From: Nocardioides marmorisolisilvae
GTDB taxonomy: Bacteria; Actinomycetota; Actinomycetes; Propionibacteriales; Nocardioidaceae
Length of the DNA: 64,000 bases
Reading direction: 5' to 3'
NCBI RefSeq assembly: GCF_031656915.1
Contig: NZ_CP134227.1
Span: 372,001-436,000, forward strand
Shown here: positions 14,945 through 32,474 of the stretch, in pieces
Position numbering within the stretch: the stretch's first letter is position 1
Layout of the letters: each line of letters opens with the position of its first letter
Position numbers and translations under genes: made by a program
The notes under the pieces: model-generated
The model's input: only the letters and a program-made list of their open reading frames with translations
The model's database searches: none
Told to the model about the DNA's origin: nothing

Positions 14945-16009
14945 TGGTCGGGACCTGGCAGGAGGACCTCGCCGCACGAGCACGGGCCACGCTGCCGGCC
15001 GCCCGCGTGGGAGTACGTCGTGACGGGCGCCCGGGAGGGCGTCACCGCCTCGGAGGCGCATGCCGCGTGGGCGTCGTACCGGCTCTGGCCGCGGATGCTC
15101 CGCGACGTGTCGGCAGTGGCCACCTCGACCACGCTGCTCGGCACCACCTACGGGATCCCCCTCGGGGTGGCCCCGACGTCGTTGCAGCGGTGCGCCGATC
15201 CGGAGGGCGAGCGGGCGATGGCGCGTGCCACCCGGACGGCCGGCGCACCCCACGTCGTGTCCAGCAACGCCGGCTTCCCCTTCGCCGCGATCGCCGCGGT
15301 CGGCGGTCCGTGGTGGCTGCAGGCCTACCTCACGACGGACCGCGCCGCCTGCTTGCCGATGCTCGAGGCCGCGGTGGCAGCCGGGGCGGAGGCCGTCGTG
15401 CTCACCGTCGACACTCCCTTCCCGGGCACCAAGTACGGCGTCGCGGACGCGGACTGGGTCGGCGTGGACCTGTCCTGGCACCGGTGCAACTACCCGAGCG
15501 GCACCGCTGCCGGGCAGCGCGGGGACTGGGCGCGGGACGTGGGGCCCGAGGACCTCGCGTGGCTCGCCGAGCAGACCGGTGTCCCCGTCGTGGTCAAGGG
15601 GATCCTGCGACCGGACGACGCGGACACCTGTGTCCAGGCCGGCGCGGCGGCGGTCTGGGTGTCCAACCACGGCGGTCGCCAGCTCGACCGGTCGGTCGCG
15701 ACCGCGCACGTGCTGCCCACCGTCGTCGAGGCGGTCGACGGCCGTGCCGAGGTCTACGTCGACGGCGGCGTAGGTTCCGGTATCGATCTGGTCACGGCAC
15801 TCGCCCTCGGCGCGGACGCGGCCTTCGTCGGGAGACTCCCCTGGCTGGCCCTGGCGGCCGGAGGCGAGTCCGAGGTACGGGCCGTTCTCGGCCGGCTGAC
15901 CGAGGAACTGGTGGAGACGATGCGTCTCGCGGGCAGTGCGGACCCGGCCTCCTGCCGCGGCCTGACCGGGCCCGCAGAGGGGCCGTCCGAGGCCCGGATC
16001 GGCCGCTGA
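14944..16009 (+). pseudogene. FMN-dependent alpha-hydroxyacid oxidase/dehydrogenase, frameshifted
   Basis: Two frames together encode one lldD/glycolate-oxidase-type protein. From ATG 14944 the frame reads MVGTWQEDLAARARATLPAA; one base later in phase the sequence continues WEYVVTGAREGVTASEA and stays open to 16009. Dropping one C in the CCC run at 15002-15004 would restore LPAAAWEYV. The body keeps LTVDTPFPGTKYG, KGILRPDDA and the catalytic SNHGGRQLD. A protein begun at GTG 15020 would lack the conserved active-site Tyr at 15014-15016. The FMN-phosphate Arg in DGGVRRG is also changed (DGGVGSG). It is either a recent pseudogene or a base-call error. Confidence 0.75.
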
Positions 16010-16052
16010 CCTGCGTGAACAGGCACTGTGACCGGGGCCACCCCGGGCCGAT

Positions 16053-16080
16053 TTGACGGCCGCCTCGGCGGCTGTCTAAT
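16053..16080 (+). promoter_or_regulatory. rRNA operon promoter P1
   Basis: TTGACG (16053-16058), a 16-nt spacer and TCTAAT (16075-16080) match the primary-sigma consensus at 5 of 6 positions in each hexamer. It is the first of two promoters ahead of the rRNA genes. Confidence 0.7.
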
Positions 16081-16113
16081 GTTCTGCTCTGTCGCCACGG
16101 AGCGGCGGGACGC

Positions 16114-16319
16114 AAGGCCGAGAGGCCGGGCGGCCGGCCCGAGGCGAAACCCCCTTCACGACACCTCAGCCGAGGTGGTTCGAGTGCGCGCTCTGTCGGC
16201 CTCGGATCGGCTCGGAGCTTGGTCATGTGCGGGGAGCTGGGCAGGAAGCCCCGATTTGACTCGGGTTGGGTGGCCCGGTAAGTTTGCTCAGGTTGCCCCA
16301 GCGGGAAGGCCGAGAGGCC
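16114..16319 (+). repeat. repeated GNRA-loop hairpin in the rRNA leader
   Basis: The 14-mer AAGGCCGAGAGGCC occurs at 16114-16127 and 16306-16319, once after each rrn promoter. Each folds as GGCC-GAGA-GGCC, a stem closed by a GNRA tetraloop. The placement suggests that each promoter start was duplicated together with its leader hairpin. Confidence 0.6.
16256..16284 (+). promoter_or_regulatory. rRNA operon promoter P2
   Basis: TTGACT (16256-16261), an exact 17-nt spacer and TAAGTT (16279-16284). This arrangement is common for actinobacterial rrn promoters. It lies about 200 nt downstream of P1. Confidence 0.7.
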
Positions 16320-16544
16320 TGACTCTGGTGCGCGCTTGATCCTTGAGAACTCAACAGTGTGCCAAAAGTCGACGAATTAGTTTGACCCGTCCGACTCAGC
16401 CCCTCGATCCGCCTCGGCGGTGAGAGAAGAGTCGACGGTTCCTTTGGTAAGAAACGATGATTCTGACAACTATGTCAGTGTCTTCCTCTTGCCAGGACAC
16501 TCCAAGAATTGGCGCGTGGCTCTCGAGTCGTGCGTCGCTAGATT
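16320..16544 (+). other. rRNA leader with antitermination/processing sequences
   Basis: Non-coding leader between P2 and 16S. It contains CTTGAGAACTCAACAGTGTG (16342-16361), a sequence also present in altered form before 23S (CTTGAGAACTACACAGTGGA, from 18398). Such boxes are typical of actinobacterial rrn leaders and are linked to antitermination and RNase III processing. No reading frame of interest. Confidence 0.5.
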
Positions 16545-21542
<4,998 letters not shown>

Positions 21543-21620
21543 AAAGATGTTGCGCGTCCACTGTGTGGTTCCCGAGTTACGGTCGGGAGCCTGATGGCTT
21601 TGATTTGATAACTCCATAGA

Positions 21621-21739
21621 GTTTCGGCGGCCATAGCGAAGGGGAAATACCCGGCTCCATTCCGAACCCGGAAGTCAAGCCCTTCAGCGCCGATGGTACT
21701 GCAACCGGGAGGTTGTGGGAGAGTAGGACGCCGCCGGAC
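21621..21739 (+). rRNA. rrf: 5S ribosomal RNA
   Basis: About 118 nt. The ends CGGCGGC and GCCGCCG pair as helix I, and the interior has CCATTCCGAACCCGGAAGTC, the standard 5S loop. It lies about 80 nt after 23S and directly before a strong terminator. Confidence 0.96.
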
Positions 21740-21751
21740 ATAACTTTGATG

Positions 21752-21784
21752 ACAAGGGCCGCTCCCGTGTGGAGCGGCCCTTGT
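21752..21784 (+). terminator. rRNA operon terminator
   Basis: A perfect stem of at least 12 bp, AAGGGCCGCTCC / GGAGCGGCCCTT with loop CGTGT, extended by outer C-G and A-T pairs and followed by TTGTTGC. It ends the rRNA transcript 13 nt after 5S. Confidence 0.9.
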
Positions 21785-21854
21785 TGCATTCTTGGCTGCA
21801 TCGACGAACGGGTACGACGAAGCGGCGCGGCATGCGCCGGGTGAGGAGCAGGAC

Positions 21855-22784
21855 GTGGCGGATCAGCGTGGTGGTGGGTCGCGGCCGGCCGGAGGGTCGA
21901 GTCGCGGCGGCGCCCGGAGCAGTGGCTCATCCGTGCCCGGGGCATCGCGGGACCGCGGCCGCGGTGCGGTCGGGCGTCCTGGCCGCGACACCCGCGGCGG
22001 CTCTGGCCGCGACACCCGCGGCGGGGGTCGTGATGCCGGTCGCCCTGCCAGGGCGCCGCGACGGGACGAGGCGGAGCGTTCCGCGGACCAGCAACGCTAC
22101 GACGGCCCGCCGATCCCGGAGCACATCACCGGCAAGGAGCTGGACCGGGGGGTGGCCACCCAGCTGAAGTCGCTGCCGGAGAAGCTGGGCCTTCGGGTGG
22201 CCCGGCACCTGGTGGCTGCCGGCCTGACCCTGGAATCCGACCCGACGACGGCCTACCAGCACACGCTGGCGGCGCGGGCACGGGCGGGCCGGCTCGCGGT
22301 GGTCCGTGAGGCTGTCGGCGAGGCAGCGTATGCGGCGGGGGAGTACGCCGAGGCGCTCCAGGAGCTGCGTGCGGCACGCCGGATGAACGGCTCTCCGGAC
22401 TACCTGGCGATCATGGCCGACTGCGAACGCGCCCTGAAGCGGCCCGACCGTGCCCTCCGACTGCTCAAGGACGCGCCGCGCGCCCGGCTCTCCTCCGACC
22501 AACAGGCTGAGCTGACCATCGTCGAGGCCGGTGCGCGGCGGGACCGTGGCGAGACCGATGCCGCTCTCCGCCTGCTCGAGCAGGCACCCATCGACTCCCG
22601 GTCGCGGGCCCCCTGGGTCGCTCGGCTCCGGTACGTGTACGCCGACACGCTCGTCGAGGCCGGCCGGACCGCGGACGCGCTGGAGTGGTTCCACCGCGCT
22701 GAAGCCGTGGACGGGGAGGGCCTGACGGACGCCGCCGACCGGGCCGCCGAGATCGAGGCACAGACCGCTCCCGAGGGCGAGTGA
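21855..22784 (+). CDS. TPR-like repeat protein with Gly/Arg-rich N-terminus
   Basis: A 309-aa protein. The first ~80 residues are low-complexity Gly, Arg and Ser with repeats of RDTRGG, suggesting a disordered RNA- or protein-binding tail. From about residue 85 (PPIPEHITGKELDRGVATQL) it is helical, with TPR-like pairs such as AAYAAGEYAEALQELRAARRMNG and YADTLVEAGRTADALEWFHRAEAVD. Proteins with this layout are widespread in actinobacteria and have no established function. GTG 21855 follows GAGGAG with good spacing; a TTG at 21792 would lie only 8 nt after the rrn terminator. Confidence 0.8.
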   Translation: MADQRGGGSRPAGGSSRGGARSSGSSVPGASRDRGRGAVGRPGRDTRGGSGRDTRGGGRDAGRPARAPRRDEAERSADQQRYDGPPIPEHITGKELDRGVATQLKSLPEKLGLRVARHLVAAGLTLESDPTTAYQHTLAARARAGRLAVVREAVGEAAYAAGEYAEALQELRAARRMNGSPDYLAIMADCERALKRPDRALRLLKDAPRARLSSDQQAELTIVEAGARRDRGETDAALRLLEQAPIDSRSRAPWVARLRYVYADTLVEAGRTADALEWFHRAEAVDGEGLTDAADRAAEIEAQTAPEGE

Positions 22785-22925
22785 CGCGAGGGTCGCGCGA
22801 GGCGCGTACGACCGACCCGTAGTCGTCCACAGGCCGCCCCCCGGGACGGCGTTCCACAGGCTCGCTCGCTCCGCCGCTCGGCCGGGGCCGGTCGACGCAA
22901 CCCTGCCGTGCAGGAGGTGGTCGCC

Positions 22926-23339
22926 GTGACCCGACAAGGACAGCAGATCGATGAAGACGAGCGCGCCGAGGAGCCCGCACCGAACCAGGTGGTGCTCACC
23001 GGGCGGTTGACCCGTGCGCCGGAGCTGCGCGAACTGCCCAGCGGGGACAGCCTGGTGACCTTCCGGCTGAGCGTGCCGCGGTCCGCGCCGACGCGCACCG
23101 GGCGACGTGCCGCGGACTGGTTCGACTGTGCGGTGTGGACCGGACGACTGAGGACGAGCACGTCCCGGTGGCTTCCAGGCGATGAGGTGACCGTGAGCGG
23201 TGCGCTGCGGCGCCGGCACTTCCGGGTGGCTGGGGGAGTGCCACGGACCACGGTCGAGGTCGAGGTGCTCGCGGCCCGCAGGCTCACACGGGGCCGGCGG
23301 CCCGATCGGGCACAATCGGTGCGTGCTTCGCCCCAGTGA
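22926..23339 (+). CDS. SSB-like OB-fold protein lacking the acidic tail
   Basis: A 137-aa protein with one OB domain of the single-stranded-DNA-binding family: NQVVLTGRLTRAPELRELPSG at about 22-42, then TFRLSVPR, DWFDCAVW and a GDEVTVSGALRRR strand. Canonical SSB ends in an acidic DDIPF-like tip that recruits partner proteins; this one ends in a basic, Ser-rich tail. It is therefore more likely a secondary SSB paralogue, as in competence or repair roles, than the replicative SSB. AGGAGGT (22912-22918) sits 7 nt before GTG 22926. Its end overlaps the start of the HAD gene by 17 nt. Confidence 0.85.
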   Translation: MTRQGQQIDEDERAEEPAPNQVVLTGRLTRAPELRELPSGDSLVTFRLSVPRSAPTRTGRRAADWFDCAVWTGRLRTSTSRWLPGDEVTVSGALRRRHFRVAGGVPRTTVEVEVLAARRLTRGRRPDRAQSVRASPQ

Positions 23340-24333
23340 ACAGCCGCTTTCCTCGGCGTACGACTTGGCCGTCCTCGACCTCGACGGTGTCGTCTACGTC
23401 GGTGGCACGGCGGTCGACCACGCAGCGGATGTGCTGGACCGCACCCGGTCGGCAGGGTTGCAGGTGGCCTTCGTGACCAACAACGCGGCCCGTACGCCGA
23501 TGTCTGTGGCCGAGCACCTGGCCGAGCTGGGGATCAGGGCGGAGCCCGGCGACGTGGTGACCAGCGCCCAGGCGGCAGCGGGATTGCTCGCTCGCCAGCT
23601 CGACCCGGGCGCATCGGTGTTCGTGATCGGCGACGACGGGCTCAGCTGGGCGGTGCGCGAACGCGGACTGGTCCCGGTGACAGAGGCCGCGGAGCACATC
23701 GCCGCGGTCGTCCAGGGCTACGGGCCACAGATGCCGTGGCGCCGAGTGGTCGACGGCGCGCTGCTGGTCCGAGCCGGGCTGCCGTGGGTGGCGACCAACA
23801 TGGATCTGACCCTTCCCACTCCCCGCGGACCGGGGCCGGGCAATGGAACCCTCGTGGAGCTCGTCGCGACGTATGCCGGACGGTCGCCGCAGGTCGCCGG
23901 CAAGCCCGAGCCGGCGCTGTTCGAGGAGACCGTCGAGCGCGTCGGCGGCGAGCACCCATTGGTGGTCGGTGACCGGCTCGACACCGACATCGCAGGTGCC
24001 ACCCGGGTCGGCTGGGACAGCCTGCTGGTCCTGACCGGTGTGACCGGGCTTCCCGAGCTGGTCGGGGCCGGCACGGACGGGCGGCCGACCTTCCTGGGCA
24101 GCGACCTGCGGTCCCTGGAGCGTGCGCACGGTGTGCCGGAGCACGCCGAGGGCGCGTGGCGGCTCGGCGGTTGGAGCGCCTCGGTGGCGGACCGGAAGCT
24201 GACCGTGAGCGGAGCCGGCGAGGTCGACGACTGGTGGCGCGTAGTCGCCGTTGCCGCGTGGGAGCAGCTCGATCGCGGCACCGGGCCAGTCGAGACCGGG
24301 GACCTCCGTCCACCGGGGTCGGCATCCCGGTAG
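23323..24333 (+). CDS. HAD-superfamily phosphatase (NagD-like)
   Basis: A 336-aa haloacid-dehalogenase-type hydrolase of the NagD/PGP group. Motif I is DLDGVVYVGG with the nucleophile Asp, motif II FVTNNAART, motif III Lys in AGKPEPALF and motif IV GDRLDTDIAGA. The large C2 cap lies between motifs II and III. Members dephosphorylate sugar phosphates, nucleotides or pyridoxal phosphate; the substrate here is unknown. GTG 23323 lies 6 nt after CACAAT (23311-23316), so it may be translated from a leaderless transcript starting inside the preceding gene. The last ~90 residues are an extra domain not needed for catalysis. Confidence 0.88.
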   Translation: MLRPSEQPLSSAYDLAVLDLDGVVYVGGTAVDHAADVLDRTRSAGLQVAFVTNNAARTPMSVAEHLAELGIRAEPGDVVTSAQAAAGLLARQLDPGASVFVIGDDGLSWAVRERGLVPVTEAAEHIAAVVQGYGPQMPWRRVVDGALLVRAGLPWVATNMDLTLPTPRGPGPGNGTLVELVATYAGRSPQVAGKPEPALFEETVERVGGEHPLVVGDRLDTDIAGATRVGWDSLLVLTGVTGLPELVGAGTDGRPTFLGSDLRSLERAHGVPEHAEGAWRLGGWSASVADRKLTVSGAGEVDDWWRVVAVAAWEQLDRGTGPVETGDLRPPGSASR

Positions 24334-24343
24334 GTTGCTGGCC

Positions 24344-24655
24344 ATGAGCGACGTCCAGGACGACACGCCACCGGTGGACCCGGCGGCCGAGCCGGCGGAT
24401 CCGGAGTCGGACGTGGCAGCACGACCCGGCAGCCAGGTGTCTCCGCCCGACGGCGGGGTCGAGGTCCGCACGCCGGTCGACGAGGTTGACCCTGCCGAGC
24501 ACCCCGCGGTGACCGCGGTGCTCAGCTCCCTGGACAGGCTTGCCGGCCTGCCCGTCGACGAGCACGTCACCGTGTTCGAGGAGAGCCACGAGGCGCTGCG
24601 CAAGGCGCTCTCAGAGGCTCGGAACGACCTGCCGGGCCCGGGCCCCGGAGCCTGA
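24344..24655 (+). CDS. conserved hypothetical acidic protein upstream of tlyA
   Basis: A 103-aa acidic protein without recognised domain. Residues 1-55 are Pro/Asp/Glu-rich and probably disordered; the C-terminal part (HPAVTAVLSSLDRLAGLPVDEHVTVFEESHEALRKALSEA) should form two or three helices. From memory a similar small gene precedes tlyA in many actinobacteria. It lies 10 nt after the HAD gene and is separated from the tlyA TTG by a single base, so the three are probably one transcript. Confidence 0.75.
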   Translation: MSDVQDDTPPVDPAAEPADPESDVAARPGSQVSPPDGGVEVRTPVDEVDPAEHPAVTAVLSSLDRLAGLPVDEHVTVFEESHEALRKALSEARNDLPGPGPGA

Positions 24656-24656
24656 C

Positions 24657-25493
24657 TTGTCGCCCCGGCGCCTTCGCCTCGACGCCGAGCTGGTCCGCCG
24701 GTCGATGGCACGTTCCCGCGAGCACGCCTCGCGGCTCATCGCCGAGGGCCGGGTGAGCGTGAACGGCCGACAGGCGACCAAGCCGGCGACCGCGGTCGGC
24801 ACCGACGCCGACCTGGTCGTCCGGGCCGACCCCCGGGACACGACCGAGTATGCGAGCAGGGGTGGTCACAAGCTGGCGGGCGCGCTCGAGGTGTTCGGCG
24901 CGCGAGGGCTGAGCGTGCGCGGTCGCCGCTGCCTCGACGCCGGCGCGTCCACGGGTGGGTTCACCGACGTGCTGCTGCGGGCCGGGGCAGCCGAGGTCGT
25001 CGCGGTCGACGTGGGATACGGCCAGCTCGCGTGGCCGCTGCGCAACGACCCTCGTGTCGAGGTGCACGACCGCACCAACATCCGCAGCCTCACCCTGGAG
25101 CAGATCGGCCTGCCCGTCGATGTCGTGGTGGGGGACCTGTCGTTCATCTCCCTCCGGCTGGTGCTGGACGCGCTCATCGGGGTCACGGACCCGGAGGGCG
25201 ACCTGGCGCTGATGGTCAAGCCGCAGTTCGAGGTCGGCAAGGATCGGCTCGGCAAGGGCGGGGTGGTGCGCGACCCCGGTCTTCGCGCGGAGGCGGTCAC
25301 CTCCGTAGCGGAGGCGGCCGACGACCGGGGCTGGGGCGCCCGTGCGGTGACGACCAGCCCGCTGCCCGGCCCCTCGGGCAACGTCGAGTTCTTCCTCTGG
25401 CTGCGCCGCGGGCCCTCGAGGGTGACGTCGGCGGACATCCTCGCCGAGGCGGCCACCGCGGCGGGGGTGCCGGATGAGAGGCTGGATCGGTGA
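24657..25493 (+). CDS. tlyA: TlyA-type 16S/23S rRNA 2'-O-methyltransferase
   Basis: A 278-aa protein with an N-terminal S4 RNA-binding domain (LDAELVRRSMARSREHASRLIAEG) and a Rossmann methyltransferase domain with the SAM motif CLDAGASTGGFTDVLL; DLSFISL and VKPQFEVGK follow. TlyA modifies 16S C1409 and 23S C1920 in mycobacteria, and its loss gives capreomycin resistance (family knowledge). Close similarity over the full length to the mycobacterial protein. TTG 24657 is the first start in frame. The stop overlaps the nadK GTG (GTGA). Confidence 0.94.
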   Translation: MSPRRLRLDAELVRRSMARSREHASRLIAEGRVSVNGRQATKPATAVGTDADLVVRADPRDTTEYASRGGHKLAGALEVFGARGLSVRGRRCLDAGASTGGFTDVLLRAGAAEVVAVDVGYGQLAWPLRNDPRVEVHDRTNIRSLTLEQIGLPVDVVVGDLSFISLRLVLDALIGVTDPEGDLALMVKPQFEVGKDRLGKGGVVRDPGLRAEAVTSVAEAADDRGWGARAVTTSPLPGPSGNVEFFLWLRRGPSRVTSADILAEAATAAGVPDERLDR

Positions 25494-26421
25494 CCAGCAC
25501 CCGTCCGACCCGCCGCATCCTGGTCCTTGCCCACACCGGCCGGGACGAGGCCCGAGGCATCGCGCGCCAGGTCGTCGACGCCCTCCGGCAGCACGGTCTG
25601 TCGGTACGGCTTCTGGCCGACGAGGCGGCGGACCTCGGCCTCGCCGAGGGTGACGGGCTGGAGCTCGTCGACACCGACGCCGATCGCGACTGCGAGCTGG
25701 TCATCGTGCTGGGAGGCGACGGCACCATCCTGCGCGCTGCGGAGCTCACCCACGACTCCGGGATCCCGCTGCTCGGCGTCAACCTCGGGCACGTCGGCTT
25801 CCTCGCCGAGGCGGAGAGCGAGGACGTCGACTCGATGATCGACGCGGTGGTGTCCCGTCGCTACACGATCGAGGAGCGGCTGTCCCTCGACGTGATGGTC
25901 TACCGCGGCAAGGAGCTGGTCAAGGCGACCTGGGCGCTCAACGAGGCAAGCGTCGAGAAGGCCGCTCGGGAGCGGATGCTGCAGGTCGTGATCGGTGTGG
26001 ACGGCCGCCCGCTGAGCCGGTTCGGCTGCGACGGCGTGGTCTGCGCCACGCCGACCGGCTCGACGGCGTACAACTTCTCCGCAGGTGGTCCGGTCGTCTG
26101 GCCGAGCGTGGAGGCCCTGCTGATGGTCCCGATCAGCGCGCATGCCCTGTTCGCCCGACCGCTCGTGGTGGCGCCCACCTCGGTGCTCGCCGTCGAGGTC
26201 CTCGAGGACAACGACGGGTCCGGCGTGCTCTGGTGCGACGGGCGGCGTCCGGTGGACCTGCCTCCGGGGGCGCATATCGAGGTGCGCCGCGGCCGCAGCC
26301 CGGTGAGGCTCATCAGGCTCCATCAGGCGCCCTTCACCGACCGACTGGTCGCGAAGTTCGACCTTCCCGTCGAGGGCTGGCGCGGCGCCCAGCAGCGCCG
26401 CCGTCGCAACGGGAGCAGCGC

Positions 26422-26425
<4 letters not shown>
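25490..26425 (+). CDS. nadK: NAD kinase
   Basis: Phosphorylates NAD to NADP (311 aa). The GGDGT motif (LGGDGTILRAAE) and the NE-containing substrate segment LNEASVEK are present, as are TPTGSTAYNFSAGGP and the Gly-rich core. It sits in the conserved actinobacterial set tlyA-nadK-recN with 4-nt overlaps on both sides. Confidence 0.95.
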
Positions 26426-30450
<4,025 letters not shown>

Positions 30451-30482
30451 CCCTCACGGCACGCTGCCGCGTCGTCAGCCGG

Positions 30483-32315
30483 TCAGTTCGTGACCGGCAG
30501 GGTGAGCCGCTGCCCGCTCCCGGCTGCGATCGTCACCGGTGTGGCGGGCAGGCCGCCGCGGTAGTTCTGGCTGCCCGCCGCCACCACGAGCGCGAGTCGG
30601 TGACCCGGCGCGAACCGGTGCACGATCGCCGGCATCCGCACGGTGAAGGGCTCGCGCACGTCAGGGATCCGGACCGGCGCGATCTCGCCGTTGAGCATGC
30701 TCGCCTTGCCGCCGGCGTCGACGTCGACGACCTTGAGGAAGAGGACCACCTTCCCGGCAGCGCCCGCGGCCTGGCTCAGCACCGCGGTCGGGGCGTCCAC
30801 CTTCAGACGCACGGTCGGCGCGCCCACCACGTCGAGCGGGCTGGAGAGCGGTGCCGTGGTCCACGTTGCCGTCGTACCAGGCAGGGAGGTGTTCGGCAGC
30901 TGGTTGGCGCCGGAAAAGAACAGCGCCGCCGCATCGGTCGGGTCGATCGACGTGGGCAGGCCGGCCGGCGGCGTCGTCACCCGCTGGGAGCCCGCCACGA
31001 CCTGCTTCGTCGAGGTCACCAGCGAGGAGGCGGAGAGGAACCACGTCCGGTTCTGCCCGACGGGGTACGCCGAGGACGCGGCGTACGCCGGAGTGGCGAT
31101 GCCGGTGTAGTCCACCCAGGGGCGGAAGTAGCTGAACGCCGGGCCGGTGGAGACCGTGGGCCGATCGAGGAGGTAGTGGGTGAACCAGTCGAGCACCCGC
31201 TTGGTCTCGTACTGCGTGGTCGGGTCGGGGTTGTCCAGGTCGATCTCGCCGGGTGCCGCGGTCAACGAGGAGTGTCCCCACGACTGCCAGATCATCTTCA
31301 CCGGGGTCCCCTGGGCGCGCAGCGCGCGGTAGGTCGCCGCCGCCTCGTTGAGGTTGAACAGCGTGTCGTTCTCTCCTTGCATCAGCAGCACCGGGATCCG
31401 AATCCTCGGCATGTAGGTCACCACCGAGGCGTGCCGCAGCGCGGCGATCGCGCTCGGCTGGAAGAAGCCGGTCGAGCCCGCGGTGACCAGCGCGGGGCAG
31501 ACGAAGGTTGCGAAGTTCGGGCAACCCGGGATCCGGCTGGGGTCCGTCTGCATGCCTTCGATGCCGTCGGCCACACCCTCGGCGCTGAAGCCCAGGCCCC
31601 AGACCAGTTTGGTCGCACCGGGCGTGGACGGCGTGACGCCTGCGTCGAGCGAGGTGTTGTTGGGTGCCAGAGAGTAGGACAGGTCGTTCCAAGTGATGAT
31701 CGGCACGATGGTGTCCACCCGCGGGTCGATGGCCGCAGTCGCGAACTGGATCTCGCCGCCGTACGAGCCACCGACCATCCCGACGCGAGGGTCGTGTGCG
31801 ACGTGCCTGCCCGCATGGTCGACCCCGTCGAGGCGGACCACGTTGAGGACCGGAGCGGGGGTGGTGTGCTTGGCGTCGGTGAAGGCGATGCCGCTCGCGC
31901 CGCCGAGGTAGCTGACCAGCTGGCTCGCCGCCCGGCCATCGGTCGACGGGTCGTCCAGGGTGATCTTGCACCCGGAGCCGCCGAAGCCCAGCCCGGAGTA
32001 GGAGAGCACCTCGAATCCCCGGGTAGCGAACGCCTTGCCGATGCCGGCCTGGTCGTCCTTGGAGCCACCGAACCCGTTGGTGGTCAGGATCGCGGGGACC
32101 CGGTGCGTCGGGCTCGCCACCGCCGGTGTGTAGAGGTCGCCGATGATGTCGCAGTTCTGCGGATCGCCCATCGAGTTGGGGCCGAGGTGGACCGCGAAGT
32201 GCAGCGTCGTCACGGTGTACGGCGCAGGAGTGGCGCCGGCCGTGGTGGTCGCCGCCGCCACGGTGAGCGGGGTGCCGAGCAGCAGGGCGGTGATGAGGGC
32301 GGTGGCGCGGCGCAT
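30483..32315 (-). CDS. secreted CocE/X-prolyl-dipeptidyl-peptidase family hydrolase
   Basis: A 610-aa protein with a Sec signal peptide (about 1-28, RRATALITALLLGTPLTVAAA). The alpha/beta-hydrolase domain has the nucleophile elbow GGSYGG, an acid in QGENDTLFN and the His in SWGHSS. The C-terminal half is the jelly-roll domain of the CocE/PepX group (SPLDVVGAPTVRLKV; HRFAPGHRLALVVAAGS). Likely an extracellular esterase or peptidase; the substrate is not predictable. It is a lone minus-strand gene between plus-strand operons, and ald starts 160 nt away in the other direction. Confidence 0.85.
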   Translation of the reverse strand: MRRATALITALLLGTPLTVAAATTTAGATPAPYTVTTLHFAVHLGPNSMGDPQNCDIIGDLYTPAVASPTHRVPAILTTNGFGGSKDDQAGIGKAFATRGFEVLSYSGLGFGGSGCKITLDDPSTDGRAASQLVSYLGGASGIAFTDAKHTTPAPVLNVVRLDGVDHAGRHVAHDPRVGMVGGSYGGEIQFATAAIDPRVDTIVPIITWNDLSYSLAPNNTSLDAGVTPSTPGATKLVWGLGFSAEGVADGIEGMQTDPSRIPGCPNFATFVCPALVTAGSTGFFQPSAIAALRHASVVTYMPRIRIPVLLMQGENDTLFNLNEAAATYRALRAQGTPVKMIWQSWGHSSLTAAPGEIDLDNPDPTTQYETKRVLDWFTHYLLDRPTVSTGPAFSYFRPWVDYTGIATPAYAASSAYPVGQNRTWFLSASSLVTSTKQVVAGSQRVTTPPAGLPTSIDPTDAAALFFSGANQLPNTSLPGTTATWTTAPLSSPLDVVGAPTVRLKVDAPTAVLSQAAGAAGKVVLFLKVVDVDAGGKASMLNGEIAPVRIPDVREPFTVRMPAIVHRFAPGHRLALVVAAGSQNYRGGLPATPVTIAAGSGQRLTLPVTN

Positions 32316-32474
32316 GGTGCCTCCCGGGCACGGGGAGTGGGTCCTTGCCGGATCAACGATTCGGGCGCGGATGAAGTTACCCCCGCGTAACCGCGCTGCG
32401 TCGACGAGCGGGCCTAGACTCGGCAGTGCGGTCACGGTCGGGTGCGCCGCGAGCAGGTCCGAGAGGGAGCCCGG

